NCBI GenBank assembly: GCA_001580565.1
Contig: LRBF01000215.1
Span: 39,603 to 103,602, forward strand
Direction of reading: 5' to 3'
From: Caballeronia megalochromosomata
Lineage (GTDB): Bacteria > Pseudomonadota > Gammaproteobacteria > Burkholderiales > Burkholderiaceae
DNA: 64,000 nucleotides
The notes below the pieces were generated by a model. It saw only the letters and a program-made list of their open reading frames with translations. It had not been told where the DNA came from and ran no database searches. The translations under genes and the position numbers were made by a program. Shown here piece after piece: positions 53,542-62,261 of this stretch (its first letter is position 1; the number at the start of each line of letters is the position of its first letter).

Positions 53542-53699
53542 GCCTGCAGCGACGCATCCTCATCGACACGTAGACGCAGACAACGAGCAGTCCCCGTCCG
53601 GTGCGCGCACCGGTTCGACAGCCATCACCGAGGCGGCGCGAACCGGGTTCGCGCCGTCCGTCGTCACATCTTGCAGCAGCGAGTGGAGGAGACACCATC

Positions 53700-55007
53700 T
53701 TGCGCGTGCTCAAGCATCTCTACGTCCAGGTCCTGATCGGACTGGCGGCCGGCATTCTCGTCGGCTACTTCGCGCCGACGCTCGGCGTGCAATTCAAGCC
53801 TCTCGGCGATACCTTCATCCGTCTGATCAAGATGCTCATCACGCTCCTGATCTTCTGCACGGTGTCCGTGGGCATCGCGCGCATGGAAAGCCTCAAGCAG
53901 GTAGGGCGCGTCGGCTTCAAGACGATCCTGTACTTCGAGGTCGTCACGACGATCGCGCTCGTCATCGGACTCGTCGTCGCGAACGTCGTGCATCCGGGCG
54001 CGGGCCTCGACATCGATCCGAAGACGCTCGATCCCGGCGCGGTCTCGCATTTCGTCACCGAGGTGCATTCGGCGGAACACAAGAGCCTGCTCGAAGAACT
54101 CGTGCCGAACTCGGTCGTCGGCGCGTTCGCGCGTGGCGATCTGCTGCAGGTGTTGCTCTTTTCGGTTCTGTTCGGCGTCGCGTTGTCACTGATGTCCGAG
54201 CGCAGCAAGTTCCTCTCGCAATGCATCGAACAACTCGGCGACGCGTTGATGCGCATCGTCGAGATGATCATGCGGCTCGCGCCGCTCGGCGCGTTCGGCG
54301 CGATCGCGTTCACGGTCGGAAAATACGGCATCGGCACCTTGCAGCAACTCGGCTTGCTGATTCTCTGCTTCTATGTGACCAGCATCCTGTTCGTCGTGCT
54401 CGTGCTGGGCACCGCGTGCCGATGGGCGGGCGTGAGTCTGTGGCCGCTGCTGCGCTATCTGCGTGAGGAATTGCTGATCGTGCTCGGCACGTCGACGACG
54501 GAGTCCGTGCTGCCTCGTCTGATGGAGAAGCTCGAACGGCTCGGCTGCCCGAAGTCGGTCGTGGGTCTCGTACTGCCGACCGGGTACTCGTTCAATCTCG
54601 ACGGCGCAGCCATCTATCTGACGATGACGTCGCTCTTCATCGCGCAGGCGACCAACACGCATCTGACGCTGATGCAGCAACTCGGCCTGCTCGCGATCCT
54701 GCTGCTCACGTCGAAAGGTGGCGCCGGTGTGGCGGGCGCGGCGCTGGTCGCGCTGACGGCCACGCTGTCCTCGCACAACATCATTCCGGTGGCGGGCATC
54801 ACGCTGATCATCGGTATCGATCGTGTGCTCAACGAGATCCGCGCGCTCGTCAACATGATCGGCAATGCGGTGGCGACGCTGGTGGTCGCGCGCTGGGAGG
54901 GCGTGTTCGATGTCGAGGCAGCGCGTGCCATACTCGCCGCCCCGCGTGCTGCCCTCGAAGAGGACGCGCGCATGTTGATCGAACCCGCGCAGGACATGCA
55001 GAAATGA
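53700..55007 (+). CDS. DctA-type dicarboxylate:cation symporter, first copy
   Basis: This 435-residue DAACS-family carrier starts on TTG at 53700 (ggaggaga 8 bases before; no in-frame ATG fits). It has the hairpin 1 motif LGTSTTESVLPRLMEKLERL (about 262-281), the helix 7 motif GYSFNLDGAAIYLTM matching the family NMDGT site, and IGIDRVLNEIRALVNMIGNA in helix 8. The family imports C4-dicarboxylates or acidic amino acids with Na+ or H+. Between suyB and the sulfolactate dehydrogenase gene it most likely imports sulfolactate, an analogue of malate (inference). Confidence 0.88.
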   Translation: MRVLKHLYVQVLIGLAAGILVGYFAPTLGVQFKPLGDTFIRLIKMLITLLIFCTVSVGIARMESLKQVGRVGFKTILYFEVVTTIALVIGLVVANVVHPGAGLDIDPKTLDPGAVSHFVTEVHSAEHKSLLEELVPNSVVGAFARGDLLQVLLFSVLFGVALSLMSERSKFLSQCIEQLGDALMRIVEMIMRLAPLGAFGAIAFTVGKYGIGTLQQLGLLILCFYVTSILFVVLVLGTACRWAGVSLWPLLRYLREELLIVLGTSTTESVLPRLMEKLERLGCPKSVVGLVLPTGYSFNLDGAAIYLTMTSLFIAQATNTHLTLMQQLGLLAILLLTSKGGAGVAGAALVALTATLSSHNIIPVAGITLIIGIDRVLNEIRALVNMIGNAVATLVVARWEGVFDVEAARAILAAPRAALEEDARMLIEPAQDMQK

Positions 55008-56038
55008 CCGCATCCGAAAACATCACCATCACGCCCGCCGCGATGCACGCGCTGGCGCGCCTCGCCCTGCTGGAAGCGGGCGCCACCGAAGCCACCGCCG
55101 AAGCCACCGCGAAAGCGCTCGTCTACGCCGATGCGCGCGGCCTCTCGTCGCACGGCGTCGCGCGCCTGCCGATGTATCTCGCGCAATTGCGCAACGGCCG
55201 CGTCGATGCGAAGGCGGTGCCCGGCATCGTGCGCGACAAGGGCGCAGCGTTTCTCGTCGATGCCGCGGACGGCCTCGCATTCGACGCGTGCGCGCTCGCC
55301 ATCTCGACCGGCATCGAACGGGCGCGCACGTTCGGCACCGCGGCGGCGAGCGTGACGCGCAGTCATCACTTCGGCGCGGGTGCGTATCACCTCGAAGCGG
55401 TCGGCCGCGCGGGGCTCGTCGGCCTCGCATTCAGCAACGCGCCGGGTTCGATGCCCGTGTGGGGCGGCAGGCATCCTTTGCTCGGCACCAATCCGATTGC
55501 CGCCGTGTTTCCGCGCGCGAAGGCCGAGCCGTTGATGATCGACTTGTCGCTGTCGCAGGTGGCGCGGGGCAAGATCATGGTCGCGGCGCGCGACGGCAAG
55601 CCCATTCCGGAAGGCTGGGCGACGACCATCGACGGCGAGCCGACCACCGATGCCCACGCCGCGCTCGGCGGCATGATGCTGCCCTTCGGCGGTGCGAAAG
55701 GGGCCGTGCTCGCGCTCATGGTCGAACTGCTGGCGGCGGCGCTCTCCGGCGCGCAATTCGGCTCGGAAGCGGGTTCGTTTCTGACCGAAGAGGGTCCGCG
55801 CTCGCGCGTCGGGCATCTGTTCTGGCTGCTCGACCCCGATGCGCTGGCGGGATCGCGCGTCTACCAGCAACGCATCGAAACGCTCATCGAACTGATGCTC
55901 GTGGACGACGACGTGCGCCTGCCTGGCTATCGACGTCACGAGATCGCGGCGGCGAGCGAGAGCACGGGCATCGTGCTCAATCGCAAGCTGTTAGAGCAGC
56001 TTCGCGTGCTCGCGAACGACAGCGCCGACGCAGTCTGA
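55004..56038 (+). CDS. comC: (R)-sulfolactate dehydrogenase-like LDH2/MDH2-family enzyme
   Basis: This 344-residue protein belongs to the LDH2/MDH2 oxidoreductase family: YADARGLSSHGVARLPMY (about 43-60, active-site SHG), SVTRSHHFGAGAYH and LGTNPIAAVFPRAKAEPLMI. ComC, which interconverts (R)-sulfolactate and sulfopyruvate with NAD(P)H, is of this family. It overlaps the first carrier gene by 4 bases (ATGA), so they are co-translated. Alternatives are ureidoglycolate, malate or other 2-hydroxyacid dehydrogenases; context favours sulfolactate. Confidence 0.82.
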   Translation: MTASENITITPAAMHALARLALLEAGATEATAEATAKALVYADARGLSSHGVARLPMYLAQLRNGRVDAKAVPGIVRDKGAAFLVDAADGLAFDACALAISTGIERARTFGTAAASVTRSHHFGAGAYHLEAVGRAGLVGLAFSNAPGSMPVWGGRHPLLGTNPIAAVFPRAKAEPLMIDLSLSQVARGKIMVAARDGKPIPEGWATTIDGEPTTDAHAALGGMMLPFGGAKGAVLALMVELLAAALSGAQFGSEAGSFLTEEGPRSRVGHLFWLLDPDALAGSRVYQQRIETLIELMLVDDDVRLPGYRRHEIAAASESTGIVLNRKLLEQLRVLANDSADAV

Positions 56039-56139
56039 CGCGAGTCGGCACGACGACACCGACAGGAAACGAACCCCGCATCCGGCTTCTTCCCACAGCG
56101 ATACAAAAGCAGGCGTCTGCAGGACGCCCGGAGACAAGC

Positions 56140-57414
56140 ATGCGAAAGATCTTTCGTCAGATTTACGTGCAGGTTCTCATCGCAATCGTAGCCGGCGCGT
56201 TGCTCGGCCATTACTTTCCCCAGGCGGGGCAAAGCGTCGCGCCGCTCAGTACGGCGTTCATCAAGCTCGTGAAGATGGTGACCGCGCCGCTCATCTTCGT
56301 GACGATCGTGCTCGGCGCGAAGGAGATGGGCGGGGCGGGCGCGCTCGGGCGCATCGGCGGCAAGTCGATCATCCTGTTCGAACTGACGACGACCATCGCC
56401 TTGCTGATCGGATTGTGGGCGGTCAACACCATCCAGCCCGGCGCGGGGATGAACCTCACGCCCAGTTCGATCGATGCGAGCGTGCTGAACGGCTACGAGC
56501 GATCGCTGCATGCTTCGTCCGGCGGTGTGATGGGATTTCTGCTCGGCATCATTCCCGATAGCGCGGTGTCGGCCTTCGCGAACGCGGACATGCTTCAGGT
56601 CGTGCTGTTCTCGACACTCTTCGCGATCGGCCTGTCGCATTCGGGCAAGACAGGGGAGACGGCCTACAAGTTCTTCGAAGGCGTGGGTAGCGCGCTCTTC
56701 GGTATTGTGCGCATCGTGATGCGGCTCGCGCCTATCGGTGCATTCGGTGCGATGGCGTATGCGGTCGGCAAGTTCGGCTTCGGCACGATGAACTCGCTGT
56801 TTATGCTGCTCGTCACGGTGTACGCGGCGACGCTCGCGTATATCGTGCTGATACTCGGCGGGATCTGCCTGATGTGTGACGTGAGCTTGTGGCGTCTGCT
56901 CAAGTACATTCGTGGCGAGATCCTGCTGGTGATTGCCACGGTGTCGTCTGAAGCCGCATTTCCGCAACTCGTTAAGAAACTCGAAGCGCTTGGATGCCCG
57001 ACCGGTGTCGTCGGTATCGTCATGCCGATGGGCTACACGTTCAATCTCGCGGGGACGTGCGTGGCGCAGGTGATCTGCGCGGTGTTCATCGCCCAGGCGT
57101 TCGGCATTCAGTTGTCGGTCGCGGAACAGGCGGTGCTCGTCGGCATTTCGATGCTGACCTCGCGCGGCATGGCGGGTGTGGCTGGTGCGAGCTTCATCTG
57201 CCTGCTCGCAACGCTCGCCGCGTTCAAGCATATTCCCATCGAGGGCGCGGCCATCGTGCTGGGCGTCGATCGCTTCATCGCCGAAGTTCGCGCAACGACG
57301 AACATGATCGGCAATGCCGTGGCCACCGTGGCCGTCGCGCACTGGGAGAAACAGCGTGACGACGTATGCATGCGGGAAAGGCTCGGGATGCCTCCCAAGG
57401 CCGTGACCCGCTGA
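56140..57414 (+). CDS. DctA-type carrier, second copy with altered NMDGT motif
   Basis: This 424-residue DAACS-family protein has the hairpin 1 region ATVSSEAAFPQLVKKLEALG and helix 7 GYTFNLAGTCVAQVI. The aspartate of the conserved N-[ML]-D-G-T motif is alanine here; in the archaeal homologue this aspartate helps bind a sodium ion. Helix 8 has VDRFIAEVRATTNMIGNAV. The ATG at 56140 has ggaga upstream; longer open sequence before it overlaps comC and is not coding. It is about 100 bp after comC. A shifted substrate or coupling ion compared with the first copy is likely (inference). Confidence 0.87.
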   Translation: MRKIFRQIYVQVLIAIVAGALLGHYFPQAGQSVAPLSTAFIKLVKMVTAPLIFVTIVLGAKEMGGAGALGRIGGKSIILFELTTTIALLIGLWAVNTIQPGAGMNLTPSSIDASVLNGYERSLHASSGGVMGFLLGIIPDSAVSAFANADMLQVVLFSTLFAIGLSHSGKTGETAYKFFEGVGSALFGIVRIVMRLAPIGAFGAMAYAVGKFGFGTMNSLFMLLVTVYAATLAYIVLILGGICLMCDVSLWRLLKYIRGEILLVIATVSSEAAFPQLVKKLEALGCPTGVVGIVMPMGYTFNLAGTCVAQVICAVFIAQAFGIQLSVAEQAVLVGISMLTSRGMAGVAGASFICLLATLAAFKHIPIEGAAIVLGVDRFIAEVRATTNMIGNAVATVAVAHWEKQRDDVCMRERLGMPPKAVTR

Positions 57415-57422
57415 ACGAGCGC

Positions 57423-58484
57423 TCAAACGGGTGCGGGGCCGCTGGTTCCGCGCACGACGAGTTCGATCGGCAGGCACACATCCGCAGGAGGGCGCTGAGT
57501 GGTCAGCCAGTCGAGCAACGTAAGCGCCGCTCGCTGCCCGAGTTCATAGGTCGGCAGCAATACGGTCGTGAGCCCGGGCGTGATTTGCGACGAGATGGGC
57601 AGGTTGTCGCAACCGACAATCGACAATTCGTCTGGAATCCTTATGTTCAGCGATTGGGCTTCGAACAACGCGCCGAGCGCGAGAACGTCGTTGCCGCAGA
57701 ACACGGCAGTCGGACGAGGGCGCAGTTGCATCAGATGCTTGAGTCCGGTACGGCCGCCGTCGAAGCCGAAAGGCTGCTCGATCACATTCGCTTCGGGCAG
57801 CCGGATGCCTGCCTCAGCGAGTGCGCTGCGAAAGCCATCGACCCGATGACGAGCGCGATCGTTCTGGCGCGTCATCCCCGAGATCATGCCGAAGGTCCGA
57901 TGGCCGAGAGAGAGCAGATGCTCGGCTGCGAGCTTCCCGATCAACCGGTTGTCGAAACCGATGAGCGGTGCTGTCGTCGTCAAAATCTCGCTTGCGGCAG
58001 CGGCATTGGTCCAGGTGATGAGCACCGGAATTCGGCTGGCGCGCATCATTTCCCATGTTTCATGCGCATGTTCTGCCCCAACGAGAACGAGCGCGTCCAC
58101 CGCCCGTTCGAGCAGCGCGCGCGCCGCCTCTGTCTCGGCCGCAAGGCTGTATTCGTGGGCGGAGATCAACAATTGATACCCCGCGTTCGAAAGCGTGCTC
58201 TGAAGTCCCTGAACGGCGCGCGCGAAGATGGCATTGTCGAGCGTCGGGACGATAGCGCCGACCATGCGGGCGCGCCCTGACGCCAGCGCCCGGGCGGCAC
58301 CGTCTGGAACGTAGCCCAGGCGCGCAATCGCTTGCAGAATGCGCTCGCGCGTATTGCTCTTGACCATGTCCGGATTCGAAAGCGCCCGCGACACCGTTGC
58401 CGTCGACACGCCCGCCAGTGCAGCTACATCGGACAGGCGCGGTCGCTCGATGTTGCTGGTTTCTATTGCATCGTTCATCGTCAT
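57423..58484 (-). CDS. LacI-family transcriptional regulator
   Basis: This 353-residue LacI/GalR protein has the HTH LSDVAALAGVSTATVSRALS (about 17-36), the hinge helix YVPDGAARALASGRARMVG, and a periplasmic-binding-protein-like effector domain (GFDNRLIGKLAAEHLLSLGH, CGNDVLALGALFEA). It is convergent with the second carrier gene (8 bp apart) and divergent from hpsN. Two perfect LacI-type palindromes lie between it and hpsN, so it represses the hpsN operon and probably itself. Confidence 0.93.
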   Translation of the reverse strand: MTMNDAIETSNIERPRLSDVAALAGVSTATVSRALSNPDMVKSNTRERILQAIARLGYVPDGAARALASGRARMVGAIVPTLDNAIFARAVQGLQSTLSNAGYQLLISAHEYSLAAETEAARALLERAVDALVLVGAEHAHETWEMMRASRIPVLITWTNAAAASEILTTTAPLIGFDNRLIGKLAAEHLLSLGHRTFGMISGMTRQNDRARHRVDGFRSALAEAGIRLPEANVIEQPFGFDGGRTGLKHLMQLRPRPTAVFCGNDVLALGALFEAQSLNIRIPDELSIVGCDNLPISSQITPGLTTVLLPTYELGQRAALTLLDWLTTQRPPADVCLPIELVVRGTSGPAPV

Positions 58485-58583
58485 TTTGCTTGGTCGGTCT
58501 CCGCGTCAGCATCCCACCGACGCGACACGAGACTTATAGGTATCAATACCGATTCAAAGTGAAACGGCTTCTTTTATTATAGA

Positions 58584-58597
58584 TGCAAGCGCTTGCA
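58584..58597. promoter_or_regulatory. LacI-type operator 1
   Basis: TGCAAGCGCTTGCA is a perfect 14-bp palindrome with the central CG of LacI/GalR operators. It is 100 bp from the LacI start and 113 bp from the hpsN start. Confidence 0.8.
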
Positions 58598-58654
58598 CTG
58601 ACGTGCGAGCGATCAGATCGCCGGAACCCACGCCGGCTTATTTTTTTCCTCAAA

Positions 58655-58670
58655 ATGCAAGCGCTTGCAT
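58655..58670. promoter_or_regulatory. LacI-type operator 2
   Basis: ATGCAAGCGCTTGCAT is a perfect 16-bp palindrome containing the same 14-bp core as operator 1. The two centres are 72 bp apart, close to seven helical turns, so one tetramer or two dimers could loop or cooperatively block the hpsN promoter. Confidence 0.82.
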
Positions 58671-58709
58671 TCAGGCGCAACAGAGCATCTTCCCCATCAG
58701 GAGCGGACC

Positions 58710-60023
58710 ATGACGGTTTTTTATCTGAAGAAAGCCACCAAAACCCCGGAGACCGAAACTGCCACGGCGCAGCGCGTCGTCACGGAGATGCTTGCTGAAA
58801 TCGAAGCCAACGGCGAAGCGGCCGTGCGGGCGTACGCGAAGAAACTCGATCACTGGGACGGCGACATCATCGTGCCGCGCGAGGAAATCGAGCGGCGCGC
58901 CAGCGAAGTGCCGCAGCATATCCGCGAGGACATCGACTTCGCCGTGAAGCAGGTTCACGACTTCGCCGTCGCGCAGCGCCGCTCGATCGAAGATTTCTCG
59001 GTGGAGTTGCACCCGGGCGTGACGGCCGGCCAGCGCGTCATCCCGGTCAACGTGGTCGGCTGCTACGCGCCGGCAGGTCGTTATGCGCATATCGCTTCGG
59101 CTTATATGGGCGTGGCGACCGCCAAGGCAGCGGGCGTGAAGACCGTGATTGCGTGCTCGAGCCCGTTCCGTGGCGGCGGCATTCATCCTTACGTGCTCTA
59201 TGGCTTCAAGGCGGCGGGCGCCGATGTGGTGATGACACTCGGCGGCGTGCAGGCGATCGCTTCGATGGCCTACGGCCTGTTCTCGGGCAAGCCTGCCGAT
59301 GTCGTCGTCGGTCCTGGCAACAAGTTCGTCGCGGAAGCGAAGCGCACGCTGTTCGGCAAGGTGGGCATCGATGTCTTCGCGGGTCCGTCGGAAGTCGCGG
59401 TCATCGCCGACGAAACCGCCGATCCGGCAATCGTCGCAAGCGATCTCGTGGGGCAAGCGGAACATGGACATGAATCGCCTGCATGGCTGTTCACGACATC
59501 GAAAGCGCTTGCTGCCGAAGTCATGGCGCTCGTGCCGCGCCTGATCGACGATTTGCCGCCGACTGCGCGCGACGCTGCGGCAAGTGCGTGGCGTGATTAC
59601 GGCGAAGTCATCGTCTGTGACACGCGTGAGGAAGTGGTCGAAGTGTCGGACCGTTATGCGTCGGAGCACCTCGAAGTCCATACGGCGGATCTCGAATGGT
59701 GGCTCGAGAACCTGACGTGCTACGGCTCGCTGTTCCTCGGCGAGGAGACGACTGTGGCGTTCGGCGACAAGACCAGTGGCCCGAATCACGTCTTGCCGAC
59801 CAAGGGCGCGGCGCGGTACTCCGGCGGCCTGTCAGTCCACAAGTTCGTCAAGACGCTCACCTGGCAGCGCATGACGCGCGACGCAGCGCGCCGTATTGGC
59901 GAAGTGACGGCACGCATTTCCCGGCTCGAAGGCATGGAAGCGCATGCACGTACGGCGGACGATCGTCTGAAGAAGTACTTTCCGAACGAGCAGTTCGAAA
60001 AGGGCGACGCGGTCCAGGTCTGA
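58710..60023 (+). CDS. hpsN: Sulfopropanediol 3-dehydrogenase (HisD-like)
   Basis: This 437-residue histidinol-dehydrogenase-family protein has GCYAPAGRYAHIASAYMGVA, VVVGPGNKFVAEAKRTLFG and FAGPSEVAVIADETADP. The HisD active-site EHLEVHT follows, and the ending region has GPNHVLPTKGAARYSGGLSV. The N-terminal TVFYLKKATKTPE lead is like HpsN, not HisD. HpsN oxidises (R)-2,3-dihydroxypropane-1-sulfonate through the aldehyde to (R)-sulfolactate with NAD+. The ATG at 58710 has aggag upstream. No histidine biosynthesis gene is near, and suyAB supplies the next step. Confidence 0.86.
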   Translation: MTVFYLKKATKTPETETATAQRVVTEMLAEIEANGEAAVRAYAKKLDHWDGDIIVPREEIERRASEVPQHIREDIDFAVKQVHDFAVAQRRSIEDFSVELHPGVTAGQRVIPVNVVGCYAPAGRYAHIASAYMGVATAKAAGVKTVIACSSPFRGGGIHPYVLYGFKAAGADVVMTLGGVQAIASMAYGLFSGKPADVVVGPGNKFVAEAKRTLFGKVGIDVFAGPSEVAVIADETADPAIVASDLVGQAEHGHESPAWLFTTSKALAAEVMALVPRLIDDLPPTARDAAASAWRDYGEVIVCDTREEVVEVSDRYASEHLEVHTADLEWWLENLTCYGSLFLGEETTVAFGDKTSGPNHVLPTKGAARYSGGLSVHKFVKTLTWQRMTRDAARRIGEVTARISRLEGMEAHARTADDRLKKYFPNEQFEKGDAVQV

Positions 60024-60053
60024 GTCCGGCAACACACTTACGATGGAGTGACG

Positions 60054-60821
60054 ATGGAACTCGCCAGTATGTTCAGTCTTGATGGACGCGTCGCGCTCGT
60101 GACCGGAGGAAATGCCGGCATCGGTCTTGCGATTGCGAGCGCGTTGGGACGTGCCGGTGCGCGCGTGGTACTCGCGGCCCGACGCGAAGGCGCATTGCGC
60201 GACGCGACGGCATCCCTCGCGGCCCAGGGCATCGAAGCGCGTTTCATCGCCGCCGACGTAAGCTCGCCTCAGGCCGCGATCCAGTGCGCGGAAGAGGCGC
60301 TCGCGCAAAACGGACGCGTCGATATCCTCGTCAATGCTGCCGGCGTCAACTTGCGCCAGCCGTTCGCCGAGGTCACGCCCGAGAGCTGGCAGACACAACT
60401 GGCGCTTCACCTGGGCGCGCCGTTCTTCCTCACGCAGAAGCTCGCGCCCCTCATGCGAGCGCATGGCTGGGGACGAATCATCAATATCGCGTCCTTGCAG
60501 TCGTATCGGGCGTTCGCAAATAGCGCGCCCTACGGCGCAGGCAAAGGCGGCGTGGTCCAGCTTACCCGAGCAATCGCGCAGGAGTGGGGCCGGCACGGGA
60601 TCACGTGCAATGCCATCGGTCCCGGCTTTTTCCCTACCGCGCTCACCGCATCCGTGTTCGCCGATGAAACGCTCGCGAGCAGGCATGCCGAACAGACGTG
60701 CATCGGCCGTAACGGCAAACTGGAGGACATCGACGGCCTTGCCGTGTTTCTTGCGAGCGATGCATCCAGCTATATCAGTGGTCAAACAATCATGGTCGAC
60801 GGCGGATACACCGCGCGTTGA
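60054..60821 (+). CDS. SDR-family dehydrogenase, possible DHPS 2-dehydrogenase
   Basis: This 255-residue short-chain dehydrogenase has VALVTGGNAGIGLAIASALG, LVNAAGVN, the Ser-Tyr-Lys site (Ser in NIASLQS, Tyr-Lys in YGAGKGG) and the end YISGQTIMVDGGYT. The ATG at 60054 has ggag five bases upstream and lies 30 bp after hpsN. In the Cupriavidus hps cluster two extra dehydrogenases beside hpsN are proposed to racemise dihydroxypropanesulfonate through its 2-keto form; this SDR and the zinc enzyme at 62261 are the obvious equivalents (inference). Confidence 0.85.
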   Translation: MELASMFSLDGRVALVTGGNAGIGLAIASALGRAGARVVLAARREGALRDATASLAAQGIEARFIAADVSSPQAAIQCAEEALAQNGRVDILVNAAGVNLRQPFAEVTPESWQTQLALHLGAPFFLTQKLAPLMRAHGWGRIINIASLQSYRAFANSAPYGAGKGGVVQLTRAIAQEWGRHGITCNAIGPGFFPTALTASVFADETLASRHAEQTCIGRNGKLEDIDGLAVFLASDASSYISGQTIMVDGGYTAR

Positions 60822-60842
60822 TCGACAATGGTGGAGACAGGC

Positions 60843-62261
60843 ATGTTGATACAGGACAGGCATAGTCAGGGGCGGGGCCTTCCAGGGGCGCCCCCTGCCG
60901 CAGTGGAAGCAATGCAAAGCCGCGCCGCACTGGGTTCCGACAACCTAAGAGCTGTCACGATCTCCAGCGTGCTCGGCGCCGTCATTGAGTGGTACGACTT
61001 CTTCCTCTACGGTGTCGTGGCAGGACTCGTTTTGAATCGACTTTATTTTCCGCAGGCGGACGCTGTCGTCTCGACCATGCTCGCGTATTCCACGTTTGCG
61101 CTTGGCTTTGTCGCAAGACCCATCGGTGGTGTGCTTTTTGGCCATTTCGGCGACCGGCTCGGCCGAAAGAAAATGCTCATGCTCACGCTGCTTCTGATGG
61201 GAGGCGCAACAGTCATGATCGGCCTGATTCCGACCTACTCGTCCTTTGGCATCGCAGCGCCGCTGCTTTTGCTGGCGTGCCGCATCGTGCAAGGCATCGG
61301 GTTGGGCGGCGAATGGGGCGGCGCAGTGCTGATGACGTACGAATCCGCGCCCGTCGAGAAGCGCGGCTTCTATGCGAGCCTGCCGCAGATCGGGATGTCG
61401 CTCGGACTCGTGCTGGCATCGGGCGTGGTGGCGATTCTGTCCTACACGCTCGACGATGCTCAATTCCTCGCATGGGGCTGGCGCTCGGCGTTCATCGCAA
61501 GCGGCGTGCTCGTGATCCTCACCTTCTACATGCGAAAGCACGTGGCAGAGACGGACGATTTCAACAAGGCAAAGAAAACGAAGCACGATGCACTTCCCAT
61601 CATCGATGTGTTCCGCAAGTATCCGCGCACAGTCCTCGCCTGTATGGGCGCGCGTGTCATCGACGGTGTGTTCTTCAACGTATTCGGCGTCTTTTCGATC
61701 CACTATCTCACCGAGACGCTGCACTTCCCGCGAATGACTGCGCTGCTCGGCGTCGTGTTCGGCGCTGCTGTGATGACGTTCTTCATTCCCTTCTGGGGCC
61801 GTGTGTCGGATAAGGTTGGACAGCCGGTCGTCTACGGCATGGGTGCGTTGCTCGCCGGTCTGTCGGCCTATCCGGCGTTCATGCTGATGCAAAACGCGAG
61901 TCATTCTGCGTTGCCTGTGTGGATCGCGATCATCATCCCGTTCGGTGTGTTTCATGCGGCGGTGTTCGGCACCATGTCGTCGCTGTTCTCGGAGGCATTC
62001 GAACCGGATGTGCGCTACAGCGGTATTTCCTTCGTCTATCAGTTCGCGGGTGTATTTGCAGGCGGTCTGACGCCTGTAGCGGCGACTTATCTCACTGGCA
62101 TTCAGTCCGGCAAGCCGTGGTACCTGTGCGCCTATGTGCTAGGCGCCGGAACCTTGAGCGCGCTGTGTTGCGCCTGGCTCGCGCGCCACCGGAAGTCGCC
62201 ACAGTGTGAGCGCATTCGTGCTCGCACCTTGAATGCCACTCAACGTCCGGAGACTCTGTGA
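60843..62261 (+). CDS. MFS transporter, MHS type (possible sulfopropanediol importer)
   Basis: This 472-residue membrane protein has the MHS marks SVLGAVIEWYDFFLYGVVAG (segment 1) and GHFGDRLGRKKML (loop 2-3), about 12 segments, and a hydrophilic N-terminus of about 40 residues. ATG 60843 has ggaga five bases upstream; one at 60828 is also in frame. Between the two proposed racemising dehydrogenases, it is the best candidate for uptake of dihydroxypropanesulfonate. Confidence 0.85.
   Translation: MLIQDRHSQGRGLPGAPPAAVEAMQSRAALGSDNLRAVTISSVLGAVIEWYDFFLYGVVAGLVLNRLYFPQADAVVSTMLAYSTFALGFVARPIGGVLFGHFGDRLGRKKMLMLTLLLMGGATVMIGLIPTYSSFGIAAPLLLLACRIVQGIGLGGEWGGAVLMTYESAPVEKRGFYASLPQIGMSLGLVLASGVVAILSYTLDDAQFLAWGWRSAFIASGVLVILTFYMRKHVAETDDFNKAKKTKHDALPIIDVFRKYPRTVLACMGARVIDGVFFNVFGVFSIHYLTETLHFPRMTALLGVVFGAAVMTFFIPFWGRVSDKVGQPVVYGMGALLAGLSAYPAFMLMQNASHSALPVWIAIIIPFGVFHAAVFGTMSSLFSEAFEPDVRYSGISFVYQFAGVFAGGLTPVAATYLTGIQSGKPWYLCAYVLGAGTLSALCCAWLARHRKSPQCERIRARTLNATQRPETL

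Noticed and set aside
55936..57477. 513-codon minus-strand frame opposite the second DctA-like gene
   Set aside because: Arg/His-rich antisense frame; the plus strand encodes a clear membrane carrier.
58710..60023. Reading the gene as hisD (histidinol dehydrogenase)
   Set aside because: No histidine genes nearby, an HpsN-like N-terminus, and a location with suyAB and comC support sulfopropanediol dehydrogenase.
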